Shown here piece after piece: positions 25,733 to 34,151 of a stretch of 64,000 nt of DNA. The stretch is from Gemmatimonadota bacterium. GTDB taxonomy: Bacteria; Gemmatimonadota; Gemmatimonadetes; Gemmatimonadales; Gemmatimonadaceae. Each line of letters starts with the position of its first letter. The first letter of the stretch is position 1. The notes below the pieces were generated by a model, which was not told where the DNA came from, made no database searches, and was given only the letters and a program-made list of their open reading frames with translations. The position numbers and the translations under genes were made by a program. Location: NCBI GenBank assembly GCA_947471365.1, contig CANIWQ010000002.1:1-64000 (forward strand), in the 5' to 3' direction.

Positions 25733-26757
25733 CGAGCGCCCATCAGTTCGCGAGTCCAGTCCAGCATGCGGGCGAGGCCCTCGCGGGCGCTGACACGGGG
25801 CGTCCAGCCGAGCAGTCGTGTGGCCTTGGTTACATCGGCCACAAAGACTTTTTGGTCACTGTGCCGGGCCGCTCCCTGCGCAACGGGCATCGCTGCACCG
25901 GTCATGGACTCGAGCATCGCAAACAACTCGAGCAACGAGAGACTATTCGGCATGGCGCCGCCGACATTGAAGGCCTCACCGTGCACGGTGTTTAGGCGAG
26001 CAGCGGCGGCAGAGTACAGCGCGATCATATCATCGGCATGGAGTACATCGCGCACCTGACGTCCATTTCCTGCGATGCGTACCGCGTCCGTACCGCCGCG
26101 TTCGAGCCGCACAGCCTCCGACACAAACCAGCCAATCCATCCCTGATCGAACGTGGCAAACTGGCGGCCGCCATACATCGACGAATGCCGGAAGACGATC
26201 GTGCGAACGTCAAACATGCGCGCGTAATCCAGCATGTACTGGTCGGCCGCGCCTTTCGAACATCCGTATGGTGACCGGAAGTCCAGCGGCGTCTGCTCGT
26301 CAAAACCCTGCGGATGTTCGACGCACCGGTATCGCGTGACGTCTTCCGTGTAGCGGTACTGATCTAAATCGCCGTAGACCTTGTTTGTGGAGGAATACAC
26401 CACGCCTGCGTGTGGCGCGTGGGCCCGCACCGCTTCGAGCACGTTCAGTGAGCCGAGTGCGTTGATGGCAAAATCCGCGCGCGGATCGGCGATGGACGTG
26501 GTCATGGCCACCTGTCCCGCGAGGTGGAAAATCACAGTCGGCTGTGCGTCGCGCACGAGCGCCGCGACCGCGTCGGCGTCGCGGACATCACCGCGCACGA
26601 AACGAACAGTGCCAAGGGTGTCCAACCAGGCGCGATTCTGCTCACTCCCCACCCGCGAGAGGTTATCGAAGACGATGGGTTCCTCGCCTCGTCGGATCGC
26701 GTCGGCGGCCAGATTGCTGCCTAGGAACCCGCATCCACCCGTAATCAACAGCGTCAT
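25729..26757 (-). CDS. rfbE: CDP-paratose 2-epimerase (CDP-tyvelose epimerase)
   Basis: 342 residues, converting CDP-paratose to CDP-tyvelose. Close match to Salmonella RfbE landmarks as I know them: LLITGGCGFLGSNLA, VFDNLSRVG, FHLAGQVAMTTSIADP, YSSTNKVYGDLDQYRY, SPYGCSKGAADQYMLDYAR, FRHSSMYGGRQFATFDQGW and GRQVRDVLHADDMI. The YxxxK (YGCSK) is intact. It follows RfbS with an ATGA-type overlap. Its presence shows the operon makes tyvelose, not only paratose or abequose. Confidence 0.88.
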   Translation of the reverse strand: MTLLITGGCGFLGSNLAADAIRRGEEPIVFDNLSRVGSEQNRAWLDTLGTVRFVRGDVRDADAVAALVRDAQPTVIFHLAGQVAMTTSIADPRADFAINALGSLNVLEAVRAHAPHAGVVYSSTNKVYGDLDQYRYTEDVTRYRCVEHPQGFDEQTPLDFRSPYGCSKGAADQYMLDYARMFDVRTIVFRHSSMYGGRQFATFDQGWIGWFVSEAVRLERGGTDAVRIAGNGRQVRDVLHADDMIALYSAAAARLNTVHGEAFNVGGAMPNSLSLLELFAMLESMTGAAMPVAQGAARHSDQKVFVADVTKATRLLGWTPRVSAREGLARMLDWTRELMGAR

Positions 26758-27626
26758 GTGCTCGCTCCCGCGCCTTCGGTGTAGATCAACGCCGCGAGTC
26801 CGCTTTCCAGCGCGCGTCCGCCTCGCCAGCCGAGGGACGTCAGCATGGTCGTGTCGGCGCAGGCGCGCATCAGTTCATGCGGCCGATGCGGGATCGCGCC
26901 AAAATCGAGCACCGTGGCCGCACCGGTCACACGCTTGCATTGCTCCACGAGCGCTCGGATGGTCACGGGAATCCCGCGACCGATGCCAGCGGAGAGGTAG
27001 GGTTGTGCGACGGATTGCGCATGGGCCAGCAACAGCATGAACGCATCGACGGCATCATCGACATAGATAAAATCCCGACTCTGATCCCCCGGCGAGAGCG
27101 CAAGGCGAGGGACACCGTGTTGGAGCGCTCTCAACAGCGCTGGGAGAAATTTCTCCGGATCGTCGCCAATACCGTACAACGATTCAAGGCGGACGTTCAG
27201 CACGCGCACGTGATGCGCATCGGCCGCGCGGCGTGCGGCATCGGCGAACGCGCACTTCGTGCGGGCATAGGCGCTCAGCGCTGGCGGCAAGCTGGTGTCG
27301 ATGTTCACGAACAATTTCACGTGAGCGGCGGCACCTGCGTTGAGCAGCGCCAATGGCCACGCCACGTTGACCGCCGCAACCTCGTCGTCGGTAGCACCGT
27401 GCCGGCCATAGTGTGTGGCGCAGTGGATAATGACGTCGCACGCGGCCACCAGTTGCGCCGGATCGGATGCCGCGTCCATGACGTCCGCAGGGCGCACCAC
27501 ATCGGCCACGCGCGCGAGCGACGAGGCGGCACGAGCCGCAATTCGCACTTCGTGACCCTGGGCAATCAACGCGCGCACGAGATGGCTCCCAAAGAAACCG
27601 GTGGCGCCCGTCACTAAGACGCGCAT
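26754..27626 (-). CDS. rfbS: CDP-paratose synthase (CDP-3,6-dideoxy-4-hexulose 4-reductase)
   Basis: 290 residues, an SDR that reduces CDP-3,6-dideoxy-4-keto-D-glucose. Landmarks shared with RfbS/Prt: RVLVTGATGFFGSHLV, IHCATHYGRHGA, NIDTSLPPALSAYARTKCAF, DQSRDFIYVDDAVDAF and a PHELMRACADT tail. The YARTK motif supplies YxxxK. ATG 27626 follows a GTG at 27638 that is also possible. With rfbE immediately downstream the pair makes CDP-tyvelose. Residue-level separation from CDP-abequose synthase (RfbJ) is by similarity and by the epimerase neighbour. Confidence 0.82.
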   Translation of the reverse strand: MRVLVTGATGFFGSHLVRALIAQGHEVRIAARAASSLARVADVVRPADVMDAASDPAQLVAACDVIIHCATHYGRHGATDDEVAAVNVAWPLALLNAGAAAHVKLFVNIDTSLPPALSAYARTKCAFADAARRAADAHHVRVLNVRLESLYGIGDDPEKFLPALLRALQHGVPRLALSPGDQSRDFIYVDDAVDAFMLLLAHAQSVAQPYLSAGIGRGIPVTIRALVEQCKRVTGAATVLDFGAIPHRPHELMRACADTTMLTSLGWRGGRALESGLAALIYTEGAGAST

Positions 27627-27686
27627 GCGATCACTCACACCAGTCGACTGAGTGGACGTTCACTGAGCGTGCGATCAACGTCGCGC

Positions 27687-29510
27687 TCATGAATCGTTCC
27701 GCGGCACCTGCCGCGATCGCGGGTCGACGCGACCTAACTCGTTCTCCAGCACCGCCAGCGGCAACAACGGCGACATGTCTTCGAGCGGCATTGACACCAT
27801 CGACCCATCTGCGCGAGGCATGGCCGCCACCTTTGGGGCGAGCGTTTCGGTGGACGTCAGCGAGACATCACAGAGGTACGGACCGCGCTGCGCCAATGCA
27901 GCGTTGAGCCCGCTCGCCAAATCTTCGGCACGTGTAATGCGCATGGCAGGAATACCAATGGCCTCGCACACCTTGATCAGGTCTGGCATCACCAATCCAG
28001 ACTCGACCCCGGTACCGATGAACCGACTTTCAAAGTAGTTCCGCTGCGTGTTGCGAATGGAGGCGTAGCCCCCGTTGTTCATCACGATCAGCACGATCGG
28101 GAGCTGCAGTGCCTTGAGGGTGGAGAGTTCCTGCAAGTTCAACATCAGACTGCCATCCCCTTCCACACAGACCGTACGCTGCCGGCCGGTGCCAAGGCAC
28201 GCGCCGATCGCGGCGGGAAGGCCGTAGCCCATGGAGCCAAGCCCTGACGTAAGGAACACGCGTTGGCCCGGCTTGTTACGGAAGACGGTATAGAACACCT
28301 CGACGGCCAGCCCGGAGCTGCCGGTCACGCATAGCGTATCGGGCGCAAGCGCTTCGGAAAGCGCATCCACAAAACGGTAATGACTGATCTCGCCGGTGGC
28401 GTTCATCGGTTGTCCATCGCCAATACCATACCGGTGCTTCCAGTCCAGACAGCGCGCGCGCCACGGCGCCCAGTCTGGGTGCGTCACCGGTGGCGCCGCT
28501 TTCCACGCGTCAAGAAACGCGCGGGCATCGCTCCGTACCGTGAGTGCGACGTTGCCCTCTTGTCGCGCCAGTTCGTTTGCATCAATGTCGACAATGACCT
28601 TCGGGGCGCCGGCACCGAAGCTTCGATTGTCGAACCCCGTGACCACGTTGTCGAGGCGCGCACCGAGCGTAATGAGCAGGTCGCAACTTTGCACCGCAAA
28701 GTTCGGCGCACGGAACGCCACCACACCGGGGCGCCCTATCAACAGCTCGTGCTCCCACGGCAGCAGATCGAGCGCGTTCCACGTGGTGACCACCGGAATG
28801 CCGAGCTGCTCGGCAACGGCGCGGAACAGCGCAGCCGCCCCGCTGATGCGGACGCCGTGACCCGCGAGGAGAAGCGGACGCTCCGCCGTGGCGATCAAGG
28901 CGCTGAGAGACTGCAGGGTGGCGTCGAGCGACGGCGCCGTTTCGAGTGGAGGCGTGAAGCCTTCGAGTCGTGCCGGATCCACCTGCGCCGCTTGCACGTC
29001 GAGTGGAATATCGATCCACACTGGGCCGGAGCGTCCGTGCCGCATTTCGTACAGCGCGCGCTCGAGGTGATACCGGATGCGCTCGGGCGATTCCACGGTC
29101 ACGGCGTACTTGGTGACCGGCTTCACCATTGCCACCACGTCCACTTCCTGTACGCCACTTTGCCGGAGCGGACGCCCCGCCAAGAGATCCGCGCGCTTCA
29201 CCTGCCCCGAGAGCACGAGCAAGGGCAGCGACTCAATCCACGCACCGGCCACTGGGGTCAGGGCGTTGGTCGCGCCAGGTCCCGTGGTGACCATCACAAC
29301 GCCGAATCCAGCCGTGCCGTCTGCTTGCACGCGACCGTTCGCCTCGGCGGCGATCCCGCAGGCCTGCTCGTGATGGCAGGGCACGGCCTCGATGTTCGGT
29401 TGACAGGCGAGCGCATCGTTCAAATGCATCGCGCCGCCTCCGGCCAACATGAACAGCTGGCGCACGCCCTCCTCCGCGAGTCGCGCCATCACATAGTCCG
29501 CTGCGCGCAT
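27687..29510 (-). CDS. Acetolactate-synthase-like ThDP enzyme (possible YerE-type sugar carboligase)
   Basis: 607 residues with the full three-domain acetolactate-synthase layout. The N-terminal PYR domain has GGGAMHLNDAL and the catalytic-Glu HHEQACGIAAEA. A central domain follows (RPLLLAGHGVRISG). The C-terminal PP domain carries VEGDGSLMLNLQELST...NNGGY (GDG-x-NN ThDP/Mg motif). There is no IlvH-type regulatory subunit. It is sandwiched in the CDP-sugar operon, so ordinary branched-chain amino-acid synthesis is unlikely. YerE, a related enzyme, adds a two-carbon unit from pyruvate to CDP-3,6-dideoxy-4-ketoglucose to make yersiniose; this gene is a candidate for the same type of step. ATG 29510 is chosen; GTG 29525 overlaps the previous gene. 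Confidence 0.8.
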   Translation of the reverse strand: MRAADYVMARLAEEGVRQLFMLAGGGAMHLNDALACQPNIEAVPCHHEQACGIAAEANGRVQADGTAGFGVVMVTTGPGATNALTPVAGAWIESLPLLVLSGQVKRADLLAGRPLRQSGVQEVDVVAMVKPVTKYAVTVESPERIRYHLERALYEMRHGRSGPVWIDIPLDVQAAQVDPARLEGFTPPLETAPSLDATLQSLSALIATAERPLLLAGHGVRISGAAALFRAVAEQLGIPVVTTWNALDLLPWEHELLIGRPGVVAFRAPNFAVQSCDLLITLGARLDNVVTGFDNRSFGAGAPKVIVDIDANELARQEGNVALTVRSDARAFLDAWKAAPPVTHPDWAPWRARCLDWKHRYGIGDGQPMNATGEISHYRFVDALSEALAPDTLCVTGSSGLAVEVFYTVFRNKPGQRVFLTSGLGSMGYGLPAAIGACLGTGRQRTVCVEGDGSLMLNLQELSTLKALQLPIVLIVMNNGGYASIRNTQRNYFESRFIGTGVESGLVMPDLIKVCEAIGIPAMRITRAEDLASGLNAALAQRGPYLCDVSLTSTETLAPKVAAMPRADGSMVSMPLEDMSPLLPLAVLENELGRVDPRSRQVPRNDS

Positions 29511-29521
29511 GGTGGGTGTGC

Positions 29522-31015
29522 TCACATCCAAAACGCGAGAATCGTCTTCCGCTGCGTGTTGGCGGCGATGGCGGAATCGGTGTAGAACGAATCGTCCACG
29601 AAGTGCGTGGACGAGATCTCCTCAAACACCACGCCGGTGTCGGTGTGAAATTTGTGGCGCATCTCGCGAGACACCGTCACCACATCACCCGGCGCCACAT
29701 CCCGCGCTTCCCCGTCGAGCCAAAGACGCATCGTACCGTGCAGAATGACGAATGTTTCTTCCTTACGATGGTGATACTGCTCGGGATGCGTTTGCCCCGG
29801 CAACATCACGAGCAATTTCTTGGCATACTCGCGGTTCACCACCGTGATCATCGACAGCCCCGTTTCCGGAAACTTCGCCATGCCGTAGTGATGCGAGATC
29901 TCAAGGTGCGCGCGCCCGGGAACGATAATATTTCCCTGCGTCAGGAGCGCTTTCACCGCGCGCACCGCATTCAGCACGAGCGAGCGATCATTGCTGGTGT
30001 CGATCGCCATCTGGAGCACCGGCTCCCCTGCCGCAATCGCCACACGCGTCGTGTAGTGCGCATACTTGGACCACTCGTTCGCGGTCAACTGTCCTTCAAC
30101 GGGCGGGAAGGCGAACTCCACGTCGTCCCGTCGCAGCGACTGCCCCGCCGCCACCGGTCGGACGGCAAACACACCGCGGCGCAGGGAGCGCAAACTTGCC
30201 CCTTCCTCGGGGAATGGCTCAAGCCGTTCGGCGGGGCCGCTCATCGCGAAGGCGCGACGCGCGGCGGTGAGCCAGGTGCGCACTTGATCGGGCGTCGCCG
30301 AGTAGGCGTTCGCCTTGTAGGCCCCCACCTCGAGCGCGACGTGCTTCTCGAACACGGTCGCCCCCTTGGCCACCGCCATCATCACCGGCACCGAGTCGGC
30401 TGGATCCTCATGCGTCGAAAATCCGATGCGCACATTCGGGTACCGCGTGCGCAGCACGTCGATCTGCGACAACCGCAAATCCGCATCGGGCGTCGGATAC
30501 TCGGCGACGCAATGCATGAGTGTGAGTGCCTTGCCGCGGTGCACCAGAAAACTCACCACCGCATCAATTTCGTCGAGGCTCGCTCCGGCAGTCGATGCGA
30601 TCACCGGTTTGTCGACGAGCGCAATGCGTTCGAGCAACGGCCAATCGGTGAAGGAAGCACTTGCGATCTTCACCATCTCAACGCCGTGCGCCTCAATGAG
30701 ATCCACCGACGGTTCGTCGAACGGCGTGCACAGTGAGATGAACCCATGCGCGTGAATGGCCGTCACGAGCTCGAGATACTGCGCGTGACTGAGCCGCGTT
30801 TCTTCAAAACGCTTCACATACTTGATGTCCGCACGGCCCTTGGCGCTGGAATGGATGAACGTGTCGAGATCGCGATACTGTAATTTGAAGGCGAACTGGA
30901 AGTCGTCGAAGCCATGCACCGCCGCCTGCATCGCCGCGATGAGCGCGCGCCCATGAGCAAGGTCGCCCATGTGGTTATTCGCCATCTCGAGTATGAACAG
31001 GGGTCGGTTATCCAT
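29522..31015 (-). CDS. NeuB-like PEP-condensing synthase fused to SAF and cupin domains
   Basis: 497 residues, about 150 longer than plain NeuB. Residues 1-250: NeuB barrel with FILEMANNHMGD, LMHCVAEYPTP, IGFSTHEDP and GATVFEKHVAL. Roughly 275-335: SAF/antifreeze-like domain (VRPVAAGQSLRRDDVEF). Roughly 375-480: cupin resembling D-lyxose-isomerase-type proteins (HHRKEETFVILHGT, DVVTVSREMRHKF, FEEISSTHFVDDS). NeuB enzymes join PEP to an aldose to form sialic-acid-like nonulosonates. No CMP-nonulosonate synthetase or UDP-GlcNAc epimerase is in the window, so the substrate is unclear. It lies between rfbH and the ThDP enzyme. ATG 31015 follows GTG directly. Confidence 0.82.
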   Translation of the reverse strand: MDNRPLFILEMANNHMGDLAHGRALIAAMQAAVHGFDDFQFAFKLQYRDLDTFIHSSAKGRADIKYVKRFEETRLSHAQYLELVTAIHAHGFISLCTPFDEPSVDLIEAHGVEMVKIASASFTDWPLLERIALVDKPVIASTAGASLDEIDAVVSFLVHRGKALTLMHCVAEYPTPDADLRLSQIDVLRTRYPNVRIGFSTHEDPADSVPVMMAVAKGATVFEKHVALEVGAYKANAYSATPDQVRTWLTAARRAFAMSGPAERLEPFPEEGASLRSLRRGVFAVRPVAAGQSLRRDDVEFAFPPVEGQLTANEWSKYAHYTTRVAIAAGEPVLQMAIDTSNDRSLVLNAVRAVKALLTQGNIIVPGRAHLEISHHYGMAKFPETGLSMITVVNREYAKKLLVMLPGQTHPEQYHHRKEETFVILHGTMRLWLDGEARDVAPGDVVTVSREMRHKFHTDTGVVFEEISSTHFVDDSFYTDSAIAANTQRKTILAFWM

Positions 31016-31037
31016 CACATACTCCCGCACGGCGCGT

Positions 31038-32363
31038 TTAGGATCGCGCCGAGCTGTTAACGAAATCGTGAATACTCTCGACAATCCACGCGAGCATCGG
31101 TGCCGTCAGGCCTGGATAGCATCCCACCCAGAGCGTCCCGCGCATGATCGCGTCGGAGTTCGGTAGATCACCAATCACGCGATACGTCAATCCCCGATAC
31201 GCCGGCTGGCGCACCAGATTGCCGCCGAACAATAAGCGCGTGCCAATCAATCGATCATCGAGAAACTTCACCAAGGCGTTGCGCGTGAAGCCCGCATCAT
31301 CGCGAACACGCATCGGGAAGCCAAACCAGCTTGGTTCGGCCTTGGGATGCACGGTGGCAAACTCCAGTACGTGCGACAGGTTGGCGAGGTGCGCGCGCAG
31401 ATAGTCGTAGTTGCGGCGACGGGTTTCGATAAACCCATCGAGGTGGTCAAGCTGTGCCACACCCACCGCCGCCTGCATGTCGGTCGCCTTTAGATTGTAG
31501 CCGATATGCGAGTACGTGTACTTGTGGTCGTAGCCGAACGGCAGGTCGCCGAGTTGATATTCGAACCGTTTGCCGCAGGTATCCGCCTTGCCGGGGTCAC
31601 ACCAGCAATCGCGGCCCCAGTCACGAAACGACTCAACGATGCGCTTGAGCTTGGGAGAATGCGCCAGCACGGCCCCGCCTTCACCCATCGTGATATGGTG
31701 CGCCGGATAAAAACTCACCGTCGCAAGATCACCAAAGGTGCCGACCGACTTGCCGTCGAACTTGGCACCCACGGCATCGCAGCAATCTTCAATCAACCAG
31801 AGTTTGTGCTGTTCGGCGAACGCTTTCACCGCGCCAATGTCGTACGGATTTCCGAGTGTATGTGCGACAATGATCGCCTTGGTGCGCGACGATCGCGCGG
31901 CCTCCAGCTGCGACACATCGATTCCATACGACGGAAGCTCAACGTCGACGAACACCGGCACGAGGCCGTTTTGAAAAATCGGATTCACCGTGGTCGGGAA
32001 ACCGGCCGCCACGGTGATCACCTCGTCGCCCGGCTTGAGTGCGCGATCTTCGAGCAGGTGCGACGTGAGCGCGCTCACCGCCGCGAGATTCGCCGAGGAG
32101 CCCGAGTTTACGAGCATCGCGTGACGCGCCGACATGCGCTGGGCAAAGCGCCGCTCGAACTCCGCGGCGAAGCGACCGGTGGTGAGCCAGAAATCCAGCC
32201 CGGCGTCCACCAGCGATTGCACGTCCGTGGCATCGAAGACGCGCCCCGTCACGGGCACCGGTGATTCACCTGGAACGAACGCTCGATCGGCGAACGCTTC
32301 GGCGTGATATTCGGCGACCAGCCCCAGAATCTGTGCGCGGAGCGCGTCGGCGCGCTCAGTCAC
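31038..32363 (-). CDS. rfbH: CDP-6-deoxy-L-threo-D-glycero-4-hexulose-3-dehydrase (E1)
   Basis: 441 residues, a PMP-dependent, 2Fe-2S-containing enzyme that removes the C3 hydroxyl in CDP-3,6-dideoxyhexose synthesis. It is identified by an aminotransferase fold in which the PLP lysine is replaced by His ([15 protein letters not shown]). The iron-sulfur cysteines are also present ([27 protein letters not shown]). The length matches RfbH/AscC. GTG 32363 is preferred ([16 protein letters not shown]), overlapping rfbG by 8 bases. The reaction needs an E3 reductase (RfbI/AscD), which is not found in this window. Confidence 0.92.
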   Translation of the reverse strand: MTERADALRAQILGLVAEYHAEAFADRAFVPGESPVPVTGRVFDATDVQSLVDAGLDFWLTTGRFAAEFERRFAQRMSARHAMLVNSGSSANLAAVSALTSHLLEDRALKPGDEVITVAAGFPTTVNPIFQNGLVPVFVDVELPSYGIDVSQLEAARSSRTKAIIVAHTLGNPYDIGAVKAFAEQHKLWLIEDCCDAVGAKFDGKSVGTFGDLATVSFYPAHHITMGEGGAVLAHSPKLKRIVESFRDWGRDCWCDPGKADTCGKRFEYQLGDLPFGYDHKYTYSHIGYNLKATDMQAAVGVAQLDHLDGFIETRRRNYDYLRAHLANLSHVLEFATVHPKAEPSWFGFPMRVRDDAGFTRNALVKFLDDRLIGTRLLFGGNLVRQPAYRGLTYRVIGDLPNSDAIMRGTLWVGCYPGLTAPMLAWIVESIHDFVNSSARS

Positions 32364-33348
32364 GCTGCAGGAACTCCCGGTACCACGCAATCGTGCGATC
32401 CAGTCCTTCGTCGAGCGTAAACGCTGGCGTCCAGTTTAGCAGGCGGCGCGCCTTGGCGGCCGTGAGCCATTGGTGCTGAATCTCGTGCACGGCCTCGCCA
32501 CGCACATCCGGCGTGAGGGACAGCTGCATGCGTTCCAATACGCGACGCGTCAACGCCAGCACATCGACTTGCAGTTCGTTCGAGAAGTTAAACGCCTCGC
32601 CAATGAGCTCCGGCCGACCGTGTAAGGCTTCGGCGAGTTGCATATACGCGGCGGCGCCATCTTCCACGTAGAAATAGTCGCGAATGAGCGTGCCGTCCGA
32701 ACGGATCACCGGCCGTTCGCCCTTGAGCGCGGCGCGAATGACACCTGGGACGAGCCGGTTCCAGTTGAGATCACCGCCGCCATAAAAATTGCCGCACCGC
32801 GTCACGCACACCGGCACCCGGTAGGTGTTGGCGTACATCGTGGCAATCAGATCGGCGCACGACTTGCTGGCGTCATACGGATGCCGGCCTTGGAGCGCAG
32901 CGGTCTCATCATACGGCAACGTTTCGTGATCGCCGTACGCTTTATCGCTCGACGCCACGACGATCGCTTTCACGGCGGGGCTGCGACGCGCCGCTTCCAG
33001 CAGGGCCCACGTGCCGCGAATGTTCGTGTCGAGCGTAGACACCGGGTTGCGATTGGCCACACCGACGATCGTCTGCGCTGCCAAATGGAAAATGCTGTCG
33101 ATCTCGTACTCGCCCAGCGCGCGCTCCAACAAGGCCTGATTGCGCACGTCGCCGCGCACCATCTTCACGCGCTGTAGCAAGTGCGTCGAGAGAAGCAGCG
33201 AGTGTGGCACGTGATCGCGCACGAGCACCGTAACGTCCGCGCCTTGTTCGATCAACTGGCGCACCAACCACCCGCCGAGCAGGCCGGTGGCGCCCGTGAC
33301 AAACACCGGACGATCACGCCAATGCGCGGGTTGCGAAATCGTTGTCAT
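32356..33348 (-). CDS. rfbG: CDP-glucose 4,6-dehydratase
   Basis: 330 residues, extended SDR making CDP-4-keto-6-deoxyglucose. NAD loop [49 protein letters not shown], active YDASK and [18 protein letters not shown] are characteristic of RfbG. ATG 33348 overlaps the rfbF stop (ATGA); another ATG lies five codons upstream. Second step of the CDP-dideoxyhexose pathway. Confidence 0.92.
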   Translation of the reverse strand: MTTISQPAHWRDRPVFVTGATGLLGGWLVRQLIEQGADVTVLVRDHVPHSLLLSTHLLQRVKMVRGDVRNQALLERALGEYEIDSIFHLAAQTIVGVANRNPVSTLDTNIRGTWALLEAARRSPAVKAIVVASSDKAYGDHETLPYDETAALQGRHPYDASKSCADLIATMYANTYRVPVCVTRCGNFYGGGDLNWNRLVPGVIRAALKGERPVIRSDGTLIRDYFYVEDGAAAYMQLAEALHGRPELIGEAFNFSNELQVDVLALTRRVLERMQLSLTPDVRGEAVHEIQHQWLTAAKARRLLNWTPAFTLDEGLDRTIAWYREFLQRD

Positions 33349-34118
33349 TTCCACGTTCTCCATGGCGGCGAACCGCCAGCCCAGAGCGATTCCAGCAGAT
33401 GGACATCACGCAGCGTGTCCATCGACTGCCAGAATCGTTCGTGCCGGAACGCGCGCAACTGTCCTTCGGACGCCAGTCGCTCGAGCGGGTCCCGTTCCCA
33501 CAGGGTCGCGTCGGACTCGATATAGTCGAGCACCTGCGGTTCGAGAACAAAGAAACCGCCGTTAATCCACCCTTCGCTCATCTGCGTCTTTTCGGCGAAG
33601 GTGCGCACCTCGTCACCGTCGAGCGCAATGGAACCGAAACGCGCCGGCGGACGCACCGCAGTCACGGTCGCCAGCTTGCCGTGCGATTTGTGGAACGCAA
33701 TCAACGCGGTGATGTCCACGTCACCCACGCCGTCACCGTAGGTGAGGCAGAAGGTTTCGTTGCCAATCCACTCTTTCAAACGACGCACGCGACCGCCGGT
33801 CTGCGTAGTGAGACCCGTATCGATCAGGTGCACCGTCCAGTCTTCCTGCTCATTCGTGCCGTGGGTCGTGACATGCCCGTCGGCGAGCCGGATAGTGGAA
33901 TCGTGCATCGCCGCCCGATACCCCAGAAAGTACGAGCGGATGAAGTCGGCCTTATACCCGAGCGCGAGCACGAACTCTTTCAGTCCGTGCGCCCCGTACA
34001 AGTTCATGATGTGCCACAGCATCGGACGGCCGCCGATTTCCACCATCGGCTTGGGCCGTACGGTCGTTTCTTCCTGCAGCCGCGTGCCGAGTCCGCCGGC
34101 AAGAATCACGACTTTCAT
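33345..34118 (-). CDS. rfbF: Glucose-1-phosphate cytidylyltransferase
   Basis: 257 residues. The nucleotidyltransferase start [19 protein letters not shown] and [17 protein letters not shown] match RfbF exactly. Also present are [17 protein letters not shown] and the [20 protein letters not shown] tail. It makes CDP-glucose, the first committed step. It opens the rfbF-G-H block, with only 33 bases to the upstream glycosyltransferase gene, so it is part of the same long operon. Confidence 0.93.
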   Translation of the reverse strand: MKVVILAGGLGTRLQEETTVRPKPMVEIGGRPMLWHIMNLYGAHGLKEFVLALGYKADFIRSYFLGYRAAMHDSTIRLADGHVTTHGTNEQEDWTVHLIDTGLTTQTGGRVRRLKEWIGNETFCLTYGDGVGDVDITALIAFHKSHGKLATVTAVRPPARFGSIALDGDEVRTFAEKTQMSEGWINGGFFVLEPQVLDYIESDATLWERDPLERLASEGQLRAFRHERFWQSMDTLRDVHLLESLWAGGSPPWRTWK

Positions 34119-34151
34119 CCGTCCTCCGTCTTCGTCAGGGGGCTACACACT

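Noticed and set aside
27687-29510. Catalytic subunit of normal acetohydroxyacid synthase (ilvB)
   Set aside because: No ilvH, ilvC or other amino-acid gene nearby; it is inside a sugar operon with overlapping neighbours. Still an alternative.
28380-30736. Long open frames on the plus strand opposite the ThDP and NeuB genes
   Set aside because: They mirror codon-biased genes of the minus strand, are Arg/His-rich without domains, and overlap well-identified proteins.
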